Below are positions 1-8,159 of a DNA stretch of 45,933 bases, piece after piece. Under the pieces are notes generated by a model. The model was not told where the DNA came from and searched no databases. It saw only the letters and a program-made list of their open reading frames with translations. The translations under genes were made by a program, and so were the position numbers. The stretch's first letter is position 1, and every line of letters starts with the position of its first letter. The stretch is from a candidate division Zixibacteria bacterium RBG_16_53_22 (GTDB lineage Bacteria; Zixibacteria; MSB-5A5; UBA10806): positions 1 to 45,933 of the forward strand of contig MEWP01000050.1 in NCBI GenBank assembly GCA_001775395.1. The letters are read 5' to 3'.

Positions 1-1
1 C

Positions 2-205
2 CCCTTGCGTGGCGACATAACGGTATTGGAAGCGCTGTCGACGGCGGGGGGGTTTACACCCTTTGCCTCCCCCCGAAAGATCAAACTTGTCCGGAATGCC
101 GATGGCAAGCAGGAGATCCGGGTCGTCAATTATTACGACATGATTGAAACGGGCGGCAAAGGAAATTATCTGCTCAAGCCCGGCGACATCATCGTGGTGC
201 CGTGA
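2..205 (+). CDS. Polysaccharide export protein (SLBB type), C-terminal end, 5'-partial
   Basis: The frame is open from the window edge to a TGA at 203-205, so only about the last 67 residues are seen. The text [15 protein letters not shown] followed by the terminal [10 protein letters not shown] is characteristic of the last SLBB/soluble-ligand-binding repeat of Wza/EpsE/BexD-type outer-membrane export proteins, which form the channel for polymer across the outer membrane. The stop overlaps the start of the beta-barrel gene (ATG at 205), indicating translational coupling. Family assignment is good; the bulk of the protein, including signal peptide and Poly_export domain, lies outside the window. 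Confidence 0.85.
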   Translation, partial: PLRGDITVLEALSTAGGFTPFASPRKIKLVRNADGKQEIRVVNYYDMIETGGKGNYLLKPGDIIVVP

Positions 206-1431
206 TGATGCGCGGCAATCAGTCGAAGCGGGGTCTTTCCATAGCGGTGGCCATCCTGATTTCGTGCTTTCCCGCGTTCCCTTCCATGGGCGCGAACCTC
301 AATGTGATTCCTTCGATTGCACTCGAAGGGTCATGGGATTCGAACATCTTCAATACCTCTTCCGATGAAACCTCGGACTATATCTTCCGGGCAAGACCCC
401 GGCTCACGTTTTTTATCGGTGCGTATCAATCGACGATACAGATCGGAGGCGGCATCCAGTCCGAGTGGTATGCTGACCATTCCGAGCTGGACGAACTTGC
501 GGCCACGAAGGATGTAACCCTAACCGTTTCAGAACCCCTGCGGATCACCCCACGATTTTCCCTGAGTCCCTTCGCCAGTTTTGTGGAAGCCGAAGATGCC
601 GTCCGAAGGAACGAATTGACGCAAGCTCCCACCCCCGGTATTTCTCCTTCGGAAGCGATTGTGACGGGAAGGGTCAAAGAAAGGGAATATCGGGGATTTC
701 TCCAGATGGATTATCTCCTGACTCCCAAGGTCGATCTTGGTGTGGGGGGAGGTATAGTAAAGCATGATTATATTGGGGACACCACGGGGACGGACTTACA
801 GAATTTTAGCAGAGTAACCGGCGACGCTTCCATATTGTACCAATTTACTCCCCGATTTTCATCCGGGGTTTTCTACGCGTACGCAAACAACTCATTTGAT
901 ATCGACCCCGATTCCAAGACGCACACTGTGGGGTTGACAGGGCGATATCTGCTGACGCAGTTATATACCCTGACCGCTCGCGGCGGTGCGACCTACCGGA
1001 AAGAATCCTCCGATGCTATATCCCAGAGTAAGGACAAATGGTTCCCCTACGGGAGCCTGGACCTTGCGTACACATGGCAATACTTCCGGGCCATACTCCA
1101 AGGTTCCTACGAACTTGTCGGGGGGAGCTTCGGCACGACGACGAAAAGAGGAAATATCGCATTTTGGATGACAAACCGGTTTTCCGAAAGATGGTCATGG
1201 AATCTTGCCGGCTCTTATCAGAACAACCAGTCCGACGACGATCCTGTGACCATAGACGTCGATACGTTTCAGGGAACGGCCGGGGTTCAATACCAGGCAT
1301 TCGAATGGGTTTCTTTCCAATTGACCGGGAATATTGTTCGCCAACGGTCAAGCGGCCTGGAAGAAAACGACCTTGATCGTGAGTCGGTCTTTCTCGGCGC
1401 GACGTTGAGCAAATTCTACAAACCTTATTAG
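205..1431 (+). CDS. Outer-membrane beta-barrel protein of the EPS export module
   Basis: A protein of 408 residues with a Sec signal peptide (basic [10 protein letters not shown], hydrophobic core [12 protein letters not shown], cleavage near SMGA). The rest has alternating polar/hydrophobic strands rich in Y, F, G and S (for example [25 protein letters not shown]) and ends in aromatic FYKPY, as expected for an outer-membrane barrel. Proteins of this look (TIGR03016-like in my recollection) often sit between the SLBB exporter and Wzz in exosortase-type loci, where they are thought to form or line the exit pore. A GTG at 202 and ATGs at 205 and 208 are in frame; 205 overlaps the upstream stop and is preferred. 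The Wzz gene follows 9 bp later. Confidence 0.75.
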   Translation: MMRGNQSKRGLSIAVAILISCFPAFPSMGANLNVIPSIALEGSWDSNIFNTSSDETSDYIFRARPRLTFFIGAYQSTIQIGGGIQSEWYADHSELDELAATKDVTLTVSEPLRITPRFSLSPFASFVEAEDAVRRNELTQAPTPGISPSEAIVTGRVKEREYRGFLQMDYLLTPKVDLGVGGGIVKHDYIGDTTGTDLQNFSRVTGDASILYQFTPRFSSGVFYAYANNSFDIDPDSKTHTVGLTGRYLLTQLYTLTARGGATYRKESSDAISQSKDKWFPYGSLDLAYTWQYFRAILQGSYELVGGSFGTTTKRGNIAFWMTNRFSERWSWNLAGSYQNNQSDDDPVTIDVDTFQGTAGVQYQAFEWVSFQLTGNIVRQRSSGLEENDLDRESVFLGATLSKFYKPY

Positions 1432-1440
1432 AGGGATACG

Positions 1441-2913
1441 ATGCCGCTTCGACCCGACATGGAATTTCAGGATTTTCTCCAGATCTTTTCCAAGAGAAAG
1501 TGGATTATTATTGTAACGTACATATCTCTGTTTTTGGGTGCGACTGTGTACACTGTTTTGACTCCAAAACTGTACAAGTCCAAAACGACAATTCTGAGCA
1601 TCCCCCAGAAAATTCCTCCAAATTTCATTCAGTCCACTGTCACCATTGGAGCGGGAGATCGCCTGGCCACGATCGAGCAACTGATAAAAAGCAGGACGAG
1701 GCTGAAAAGGGTAATGGAGGAAGTGGGGCTTTTCGCTCAAGCAAGGAAGGAAGGTTTCGACGATAAAGCTATTCGTTGGATGAACAAACGGATTTATATT
1801 GAAACCGCCGTAACTCCTGGAAGAGAAATAGATAGTCGGACCGAAAGCCAAGCTTTTTCCATCTCCTTTCTTCATGAAGATCCGACGATGGCTATGCTCA
1901 CTGCGTCAAGGCTTGCCTCCTTGTTCATCGAGGAGAACGATAAATTAAGGGAAAAGCAGGCAGTGGGAACGTCGGAATTTCTCCAGTCGGAGCTCAAGGA
2001 GACGAAGGCGAAACTGGAGGTTCAGGAAGAGAGGGTCAAGAAATTCAAAATGCAATATTCGGGCGAACTGCCACAGGAGTTACAGACCAATCTTAACAAT
2101 CTGCAGAGACTTCAGGATCAATATCGAATAGCTACCGAAGGGATCAGAGCTGCCGAGCAAAGGTTACTCTCGCTACGATCTATGCCTGACTCTTCTTCTG
2201 AGCCTTCACAGGCACTCAGAAGGGAACTCAATTTGCGTCGCAATATGTTGGTCGAACTTTCTGCCAAGTACACAAATCAGTATCCCGATGTGATTCGTGT
2301 GCGCGAGGAAGTGGAAGAGTTGGAGAAAAAACTGGCGGAATCATCACCTCCTGATGTTTCTCTGGCTGTTTCCATCGAAGCGGAGGTTGATGCACTAAAG
2401 CGGGAAAGAGAAACCATTCGAAGAAATATGTCTGTTTTACAGGCCAAGGTCGATCAGGCACCTCGGCGCGACCAGGAAATGATCACCCTTACCCGCGATT
2501 ACGACAATCTGAAGAACCAGTACAATGAACTACTAAGAAAGAAATCGGAAGCGGATATTTCACAAAATTTGGAAATGCGCGAGAAGGGGAATCAATACCA
2601 GATCCTCGATCCGGCAAATTTACCAAAAGATCATTCTATACCGAACCCTATAAATATATTTGGACTTGCATTCTTCATGGCCAGTTTTTTAGGGTTTGGC
2701 GGAGCGATCGGAATAGAAAAAATGGATCTTTCCCTTCGAGGCGTAACGGACTTCAAATATTTCTTCGACATTCCCATTCTCGCAAGCATCCCGATTTTAG
2801 AAACCGTTGAAGTTAACCATCGGCAAAACTTGCGCAAGAAAGCAATTATTGGAGGGATTGTTTCCTTTGCCTTCGCTTTATTTGCTTTTTTCTTGTTTTT
2901 CTTAATAAAATAA
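1441..2913 (+). CDS. Chain-length determinant (Wzz/GumC family)
   Basis: A 490-residue inner-membrane protein that would set polymer length together with the adjacent kinase. Visible parts: short cytoplasmic N terminus; TM1 about residues 21-42 (IIIVTYISLFLGATVYTVL); a Wzz-type periplasmic region; long coiled coils about 180-245 and 280-375, rich in E/K/Q/L; then the proline-containing segment PNPINIFGLAFF leading into TM2 near 400-425; and a third hydrophobic stretch at the extreme C terminus. Length matches the longer GumC/XrtA-system type rather than enterobacterial Wzz. ATG 1441 is preceded by GAGGGATAC. No Walker motif is present, so the kinase is the separate gene 30 bp downstream. Confidence 0.88.
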   Translation: MPLRPDMEFQDFLQIFSKRKWIIIVTYISLFLGATVYTVLTPKLYKSKTTILSIPQKIPPNFIQSTVTIGAGDRLATIEQLIKSRTRLKRVMEEVGLFAQARKEGFDDKAIRWMNKRIYIETAVTPGREIDSRTESQAFSISFLHEDPTMAMLTASRLASLFIEENDKLREKQAVGTSEFLQSELKETKAKLEVQEERVKKFKMQYSGELPQELQTNLNNLQRLQDQYRIATEGIRAAEQRLLSLRSMPDSSSEPSQALRRELNLRRNMLVELSAKYTNQYPDVIRVREEVEELEKKLAESSPPDVSLAVSIEAEVDALKRERETIRRNMSVLQAKVDQAPRRDQEMITLTRDYDNLKNQYNELLRKKSEADISQNLEMREKGNQYQILDPANLPKDHSIPNPINIFGLAFFMASFLGFGGAIGIEKMDLSLRGVTDFKYFFDIPILASIPILETVEVNHRQNLRKKAIIGGIVSFAFALFAFFLFFLIK

Positions 2914-2943
2914 AACGCATTTTAAATTAGTAGAGGGCAGACT

Positions 2944-3675
2944 GTGAAAAAATCGCTAATCCCTTTAAAGGTTACGCAAGAGGATTTCGATCGGGGAAAG
3001 AGTTATGAAAAGGACGGAAAGGAATTGCTTTTCCTTGAACAGTTCAAGGCGCTTCGCGCCAAATTCGAATACCAGGTGGATATACATAAATACAAGGTCG
3101 TCGCCGTGACCAGTGCAATCGCCGAGGAAGGGAAAACCTTAACCTCGGCGAACCTGGCGACGAACCTGGCATCGGTCGGACGGAAAAAGGTTCTCCTTGT
3201 AGACACCGATATGAGAAAATCCGATATTGCCCGGATGTTTGATGCATCTCCGAAACCCGGGCTAAAGGAGTTCCTTGCCGGGTCGGTACCGCTCGAAAAA
3301 ATTATTTTATCAAGTAATTCGGTGAGAGGTCTCTCTTTTATCTCCGGCGGAGAGAAGGGGACTACGCCCCCGGACCTGCTGGCAGGGGAAACGTTCCGCT
3401 CTTTTCTCCAGGAAATGCGAAGTAAATTTGATGTAGTTCTTCTCGACACCCCGCCGATTCTTCCGGTGGCGGACACCATGAGCCTGCGGGACCAGGTTGA
3501 CGGATTCATCTTGATATTCCGGATAGGGCTAACCCCATATGTGATGCTTCAGCAGGCACTCGAAGAGATAGATAAAAACAAAATCATAGGCGTTGTCCTC
3601 AACGGCGTGGAAATGCATAAGTATAAATATTACCAACGATATTACGGCGATTATTACCATAAGAAACCCGAATAA
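2944..3675 (+). CDS. Bacterial tyrosine kinase, CpsD/CapB type
   Basis: A 243-residue cytoplasmic BY-kinase, partner of the Wzz just upstream. P-loop around residues 57-66 (SAIAEEGKTL, Lys64), Walker A' KVLLVDTDMRKS about 82-93, Walker B DVVLLDTPP near 165, and a C-terminal tyrosine cluster (YKYYQRYYGDYY), the usual site of cyclic autophosphorylation that controls Wzz assembly. The start is GTG at 2944, placed by AGAGGGCAG just before it. The P-loop lacks the usual PGEGK (it reads AEEGK) but keeps the invariant GK, so activity is plausible. It closes the first co-directional run; 238 bp of AT-rich DNA follow. Confidence 0.88.
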   Translation: MKKSLIPLKVTQEDFDRGKSYEKDGKELLFLEQFKALRAKFEYQVDIHKYKVVAVTSAIAEEGKTLTSANLATNLASVGRKKVLLVDTDMRKSDIARMFDASPKPGLKEFLAGSVPLEKIILSSNSVRGLSFISGGEKGTTPPDLLAGETFRSFLQEMRSKFDVVLLDTPPILPVADTMSLRDQVDGFILIFRIGLTPYVMLQQALEEIDKNKIIGVVLNGVEMHKYKYYQRYYGDYYHKKPE

Positions 3676-3860
3676 GATTTACAATTCGGTGCTGTCGAGT
3701 TATTTCCCGGTGCAGGAAACTTATATAAAAAAATCCCCGAATTTTCAATATTGTTGGAAAAAATCTGCCCTTGATAATTTGATGTATTCCCCTTGAACGA
3801 AAAATCCGAAAAATCGTTAGTATAATCAATAGATTATTTTTTCACCCCAAAAGCCAAATC

Positions 3861-3876
3861 CGGCACGAAAATTGAA
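3861..3876 (+). promoter_or_regulatory. Possible sigma-54 (-24/-12) promoter
   Basis: The sequence CGGCACGAAAATTGAA fits the consensus TGGCACG-N4-TTGCW at most positions: GG at 3862-3863, a four-base spacer and TTG at 3872-3874, but A replaces the C of the -12 GC. It lies about 40 bp upstream of the GTG at 3914 in a 238-bp gap. Sigma-54 control of exosortase-linked genes is known in related loci, which makes the site plausible. A mismatch at a key base and no visible enhancer site keep this tentative. Confidence 0.3.
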
Positions 3877-3913
3877 CTCTTTTTCGCCTGACAAATAATC
3901 TATTCCACATTCG

Positions 3914-4619
3914 GTGAGGCTGCCGACATTGATTTTTCATTTTCTTGACATAGTGAATTTTTTCAAGGGAAAAAATAAGAAGAATACCTTGGGTGGCATT
4001 TATTCAGACGATGCTTTCCGAGCCATTCTTGAGCGGGAAAAAGCCCGCTCTGAACGTACCGGGCAGATATTTTCCATTGTTTTATTCGAGTGCAAAAATG
4101 GAAATGGAACCAACGTCGCAACGCTTACGCGCCTGGGAAACGATATCACCCGAAGGATAAGGAAGAGCGATGAGGTAGGCTGGTATGATGGAAACCGCAT
4201 CGGAACAATCCTTGCCGGATCCTCAACGGAAAGGGCATGGCAATTTGTTGAAGCTATTAAGGAAACAATTGAAGGAGTAGACCCCGGCCTGATTTGCTCC
4301 GTCTACACTTACCCCTCACCATGTATTAGTTCGAACGTTCACGGGGAGACTACAAAGGAACATCAGACACTTTCAGAACTTGCGGCGTCGCTCAACGTGA
4401 AGGCAAATTCTTCCACGGTGATGCCAGACGCAGGGAAATGAGTCGAGCGGCTCGATATTCTCTGCCCAACCGATTCCAATATGGAATCGCACGGTTGATT
4501 TCTTCGGGACGCTTATACTTTTAATTATTCTGTCCTCGGTTTTCCTATTGATCGCCCTCTTCATCAAGATCGTTTCCCCCGGTTTGGCACTCCATGATGG
4601 TGTAAGAATCGGTAGGTAA
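3914..4619 (+). pseudogene. Broken sugar transferase with GGDEF-like N-terminal domain
   Basis: The GTG-started frame 3914-4441 encodes 175 residues resembling a degenerate GGDEF-type domain (FRAILEREKARSERTGQIFS, then RLGNDITRRIRKSDEVGWYD); no GG[DE]EF signature is seen. It ends in GGGAAATGA. One base less in that run continues the frame (+1) as NESSGSIFSAQPIPIWNR and then TVDFFGTLILLIILSSVFLL with ALFIKIVSPG and GVRIGR, the membrane hairpin and start of a bacterial sugar transferase (PF02397: KRxFD...SPG...RIG). A TAA at 4617 follows and the whole catalytic domain is missing. I read this as one fusion gene hit by a 1-nt indel and a 3' truncation. It would have been an initiating phosphoglycosyl transferase. 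Confidence 0.7.
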
Positions 4620-4621
4620 GG

Positions 4622-5146
4622 ATGAAACCCAAAGCGAAGAAGCAAATATCGGGGGTATTGGCGTCGGTTTTTGTTCTTATCTTTTTCCAACTTCCCTTTG
4701 CTCCCTCTTCATCGGCAGCTCTCTACGACAGTTTTCCTGCCACGCAATCGATTTCGTACCCAACGGGGTATACTGATGGTGAAGGCCGGAATATAACGCA
4801 AGCCTATTGGGCTTACGACGGAACGTATTACTTCTTCCGGTTTGATCCCTTTGGACCCTTCAACAACAACAGGAACTACGGGTTTTACTTCGAACCCGAC
4901 GGGAACTTGAACACTTTCGTCGCAGATTTCTCGACCGATACGGCGGCGTACATGGCATACATATTGGAATGGAAAGAAGTAACGTTCACGAAATTCCCCA
5001 GCGATTTAGGCACGTGGTGGGGGGCGACGAGCAACATGGGTGGAAATCTGAAAGATATAATGACATCGATCCCAAGTGCCGTCTGGCTTTTTGCGTTGGC
5101 CGCGCTCGTTCTCGTTGTCCTGAAGAGGAGAAGGCCAACGTCCTAA
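4622..5146 (+). CDS. Secreted protein with PEP-CTERM-like sorting tail
   Basis: A 174-residue protein with a Sec signal peptide (MKPKAKK, hydrophobic GVLASVFVLIFFQLPF, cleavage near SSSAA), an aromatic-rich middle of unknown fold (AYWAYDGTYYFFRFDPFGPF) and a tripartite C terminus: IPSAVWLF, a hydrophobic helix ALAALVLVVL, and KRRRPTS. This matches the variant PEP-CTERM signal in which VPSAVWLF replaces the Pro-Glu-Pro core, recognised by exosortases in other species. ATG 4622 follows the sugar-transferase remnant stop by 2 bp. No exosortase gene is in the window, so processing would depend on one elsewhere. The middle domain is not recognised. Confidence 0.75.
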   Translation: MKPKAKKQISGVLASVFVLIFFQLPFAPSSSAALYDSFPATQSISYPTGYTDGEGRNITQAYWAYDGTYYFFRFDPFGPFNNNRNYGFYFEPDGNLNTFVADFSTDTAAYMAYILEWKEVTFTKFPSDLGTWWGATSNMGGNLKDIMTSIPSAVWLFALAALVLVVLKRRRPTS

Positions 5147-5367
5147 GTTCTTCGCGTAATAGGATTTCCTTTGGGCACGGTGAGCGCCTGCCCGGAAGAA
5201 TCGAATCCGATCCGCCACACCCCTTCCCGGTCCACCGACACCCATGAGCCTTCTTTGTAGATACCCCGGGGAGGCGCAGCGATAAGAGTCCGCGTCCTGA
5301 AATGGGGGAACAGTCTCGCTCTGAGGATCCCGAAATCTTTCGCAGGGGAGGTCATGCTGTCGGACAA
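5143..5367 (-). CDS. Small unrecognised ORF, doubtful
   Basis: A 74-codon frame on the minus strand that converges on the PEP-CTERM-like gene, overlapping its stop by 4 bp. The product is not recognised (contains GIYKEGSWVSVDREGVWRI). There is no strong ribosome site before the ATG and no partner gene in this orientation. The surrounding 1.3 kb consists of decayed genes, so this may be another fragment or chance. It is listed because nothing else explains 5147-5378. Confidence 0.2.
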   Translation of the reverse strand: MSDSMTSPAKDFGILRARLFPHFRTRTLIAAPPRGIYKEGSWVSVDREGVWRIGFDSSGQALTVPKGNPITRRT

Positions 5368-5378
5368 GTACGTCGTTT

Positions 5379-5522
5379 AAGATCAAGGTCGTGAACGGAA
5401 AGTTCGTCGTGGCTTCTGCCCCGGAACCAGAGATCACCCTCGAGAAGCTTCTGTCCGGTATCTGTGAGCGCAACCTGCACAGGGGTGTTTCCATCTGCCC
5501 GTACGCAGAATCGGAGGAATAG
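5379..5522 (+). pseudogene. mazE: MazE-type antitoxin remnant
   Basis: The frame from 5379 to the TAG at 5520-5522 reads KIKVVNGKFVVASAPEPEIT then LEKLLSGICERNLHRGVS. This fits the second half of MazE/AbrB-fold antitoxins: end of the DNA-binding swapped hairpin (dG.ivi) followed by the toxin-binding tail, consensus yTLeeLl..it.eNlH.Ev. The N-terminal half is not found upstream in any frame, and the tail after NLH is degenerate (SICPYAESEE instead of a G..GxEEW end). It sits immediately upstream of the MazF remnant, the normal antitoxin-toxin order, which supports the call. Confidence 0.6.
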
Positions 5523-5865
5523 CGAGCTGCCGCGAGTATATCCCGGGCCGCGGCGACGCGGTATGGATCGCTGGAACCATAAAGCAGGGCACGATCCGGA
5601 GGGGTATGGCCCGGCGCTGGTTCTTTCCACTGTGGCCTACAACGGAAAGGTCGGGCTTGCGCTGCTTTGCACGATCACCGATCGGGTGAAGGGCTATCCC
5701 TTCGAGGTCCTGATTCCGGGAAATATGAAAGTAAGGGGAGCGGTTCTGTCCGACTAGGTGAAAAGCATGGATTGGAAGGCACTCAAGGCGGAACTGATCT
5801 GCCGGCTTCCCGAGGCGACCGTATTGGAGGTCCTGCGGAAAGCCGCCGTGCTTCTCTCGAAATGA
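5519..5865 (+). pseudogene. mazF: MazF/PemK-type endoribonuclease toxin, frameshifted and stopped
   Basis: Frame 2 gives EYIPGRGDAVWI (5534-5569), the MazF N-terminal strand. The frame then shifts near 5570, and frame 1 continues WNHKAGHDPEGYGPALVLST, then AYNGKVGLALLCTI and KGYPFEVLIPGNMKVRGAVL-SD, matching the PemK core (GHRPALVLSP.aYN...GLalvCPIT...KGYPFEV). An in-frame TAG at 5755-5757 falls where the family has Gln (SDQVKSLDW); beyond it VKSMDWKALKAELICRLPEA runs to a TGA at 5863. The position expected for the start codon is ATA (5519). The toxin therefore carries at least two inactivating lesions. Intact, it would cut mRNA and pair with the upstream MazE. Confidence 0.8.
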
Positions 5866-6088
5866 AGCCCACCCTCTCCATCAAGATCGTCGCCGGGGTG
5901 GTTCCGAACTTCATGAAGATCGCGCCGATTGGGCGGGCACTGCAATCCCGAAAGGCCGGTGCTGCGGACTCAGGCGTCGATCTGTGCGTTTCCATCATCC
6001 ACTACGGGCAACACATCTACGAAAAATATCTGAGGTCTTATTTAGGAAGCTTGCGATCCCGAAGCAGGACCATCACGAGGTTCAATAA
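5862..6088 (+). pseudogene. wecB: UDP-GlcNAc 2-epimerase (WecB) N-terminal remnant
   Basis: From the ATG at 5862, overlapping the MazF remnant stop, the frame reads LSIKIVAGVVPNFMKIAPI, then IIHYGQHIYEKYLRS. Non-hydrolysing UDP-N-acetylglucosamine 2-epimerases start with IxxVxGTRPNFMKIAPl and have HTGQHYD at the same spacing. Near 6046 the homology moves to another frame, KLAIPKQDHHEVQ-stop (6047-6088), matching the family's LgiP.PD..LeVGSGS. Only about 75 of roughly 370 codons remain, with a frameshift and substitutions in motif residues (GTR to GVV, TGQHYD to YGQHIY). It would have made UDP-ManNAc. Confidence 0.72.
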
Positions 6089-6282
6089 CGTAAGATCATG
6101 CCAGGGGATTACGGATTTGAAAGAAATTCACAAGCGATATTGAGTGGAAATCATTGTTTCCAATGAGAAATATTCGTTTCACCCCTTGGCATGCTTCATG
6201 GTTCCGTTCGAACCGGGCAGGCGACCACGGGACGTCGGGAGCCGGGAGGAAAAAAGCAAGTGTCGAGGAGAAGACCCATTGG

Positions 6283-6480
6283 ATGCTCGGCATTTTAACT
6301 GCCTTGTGCCTGCGTGCTTCCCTCGCGCAGGCGTGGGAAAAATCGTCCCTTCTCCCGATCGTCTCCGGCAGCGACGGCAGCAGGGTCTAGGTGGAAATCT
6401 ACTACACCGCGAACGGGGCGAAGGTCGTACCGATCATGAAGATCCCCGAGAAAACCATCCGTCAGGGAGCAACAAATGAG
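6283..6480 (+). pseudogene. Small secreted-protein remnant with in-frame TAG
   Basis: This covers part of the 390-bp stretch between the WecB remnant and the beta-helix gene. From ATG 6283 a signal-peptide-like sequence (MLGILTALCLRASLAQA) is followed by WEKSSLLPIVSGSDGSRV and a TAG at 6388-6390. The same frame continues VEIYYTANGAKVVPIMKIPE before running into the next gene. The family is not recognised. The signal peptide and continuity across the stop suggest a once-longer secreted protein, but with no family match this is weak. Nothing recognisable was found at 6089-6282. Confidence 0.3.
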
Positions 6481-8032
6481 AAACCAAAGCCTCCTTCTTT
6501 TAATCCTCTCCTTCCTCCTCTTCTCACTCTTCTCGGGGAATGGGTGGGCGACGACCTACTACGTCAAGAATGGCGGGAGTGACGGAGCCGCAGGGACATC
6601 CGACGCAACGGCGTGGGCAACTATCTCCAAGGTAAATAGTTCTTCTTTCTCCCCCGGCGACCAAATCCTGTTCAAGCGGGGAAGTACATGGAATGAAAAC
6701 TTGACACCTCCAAGTTCCGGGACTTCGGGGAATCCCATCTTCTTCGGGGCGTATGATGCTGGTGCAAAGCCGATTATCAACGGTGGAAATCCTGCTGTAA
6801 CTATATCAAACAAAACAGGAATAACACTTAACAATTTAAACATCCGCCATGCTTCCGTCATATCTGGTTATCCTTATACGGTATCCATTAGCACTTCAAA
6901 CTATGTGATTGTCGAGTATTGCGACGTCGGGTGGAACAACTATTGGGGACATGGTATTGTGTCTTATTTTTCGGATGACGGGATCATTAGATACAATACT
7001 GTGGACAGTGGAGACAGAGTAATTCATACCTCCGAGGTTGGTTACGGGAATGGAATTTATATAAAAGATGGTTCGGATAGATGGGACATACACCATAATA
7101 CTGTTATTGATTGGAGTCACGATGGTATTTCCATTTATGGGGATGCAAGTCCGAGCGAAGGCAATTCTCCCGTTACCGATGTACTAATACATCATAATGA
7201 TGTTTCGGCTCCCGATATAGATACCGGAAGAGGATTTAGTGCCCAAGGATACCAGGGACTATCGGGATATCCAGGTCACGTTAATAAAATCTATGACAAC
7301 TACTTCCATCACGGACATTCTCGAATACAGGTAAACATGGAGGGAGTGGAGTTTTATTATAACATTATACATAACACCTATGAAACCACATTTGAAGCCG
7401 GACCAAACGGGCAAGGTGTAGCGATTGAAAATTATACCAATCCCGCCCTTGGGAAAGGGAATCATCCACAGAACATGAAGTTTTACAATAATACATTTGT
7501 TAATAATGCAGGAAACGCTATTCTGATAATAGCGTATGGTGAAGCAGGGTCATCAGATATCACAAATAATATAATAAGTAATAACATATTTTATAATAAT
7601 GGCGGTGGGGATGATACATGGCCTAATTATCAACTAAATATAAGAAGTAGCTCTCAAATATATGGAAATACATTTAAAAATAACATCGCTTATAAAAGTG
7701 GAATAACCCCTGTCGTTTCTTATTATGGAAGTAATCTTTCTGTATCTCAATTCAATAGCCAAAACGGTAATAGAAGTAATACAATTTCTGGTAATATACA
7801 GGGCGATCCCTTATTTGTATCTTCTGCCGACTTCCATCTGCAAGCCGGTTCGCCAGCGATAAATGCAGGGATCAATGTCGGCCTGACGAGCGACTACGCA
7901 GGGAATCCGATCATTGGAAATCCGGACATAGGGGCGTACGAATACACATCCCTTCCCACGGCCCCTACACCCCCGGCCCCTGCACCTCAGAAAATACCGT
8001 CCTCTCCTTCTGATATTATAATATCCCCGTGA
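6476..8032 (+). CDS. Secreted right-handed parallel beta-helix protein
   Basis: A 518-residue exported protein: signal peptide MRNQSLLLLILSFLLFSLFS with cleavage near GWAT; N-terminal cap typical of pectate-lyase-fold proteins (TYYVKNGGSDGAAGTSDATA, GDQILFKRGSTW); then many PbH1-like coils with N-rich turns (IHHNTV, FYNNTFVNNAGNAI, ISNNIFYNNG); a closing block SPAINAGINVGLT...IGAYEYTS; and a Pro-rich tail. Such proteins in EPS loci are thought to bind, cleave or epimerise the polymer, but no catalytic residues can be assigned. CAGGGAG 6 bp before ATG 6476 sets the start. The coding region is clearly more AT-rich than its neighbours. A fragment of a homologue lies at 22173-22301. Confidence 0.85.
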   Translation: MRNQSLLLLILSFLLFSLFSGNGWATTYYVKNGGSDGAAGTSDATAWATISKVNSSSFSPGDQILFKRGSTWNENLTPPSSGTSGNPIFFGAYDAGAKPIINGGNPAVTISNKTGITLNNLNIRHASVISGYPYTVSISTSNYVIVEYCDVGWNNYWGHGIVSYFSDDGIIRYNTVDSGDRVIHTSEVGYGNGIYIKDGSDRWDIHHNTVIDWSHDGISIYGDASPSEGNSPVTDVLIHHNDVSAPDIDTGRGFSAQGYQGLSGYPGHVNKIYDNYFHHGHSRIQVNMEGVEFYYNIIHNTYETTFEAGPNGQGVAIENYTNPALGKGNHPQNMKFYNNTFVNNAGNAILIIAYGEAGSSDITNNIISNNIFYNNGGGDDTWPNYQLNIRSSSQIYGNTFKNNIAYKSGITPVVSYYGSNLSVSQFNSQNGNRSNTISGNIQGDPLFVSSADFHLQAGSPAINAGINVGLTSDYAGNPIIGNPDIGAYEYTSLPTAPTPPAPAPQKIPSSPSDIIISP

Positions 8033-8159
8033 TATGACCCCCTCTCATTAACCACACCATGAGTGTTCGGTAGAAATCGAGACTACTCCAGCTGAGATCT
8101 GCTTCCATCGTTTTTAGCTTCCAGCACAAAGTATTGAAATGCGGAGTCATACCTCGCTG

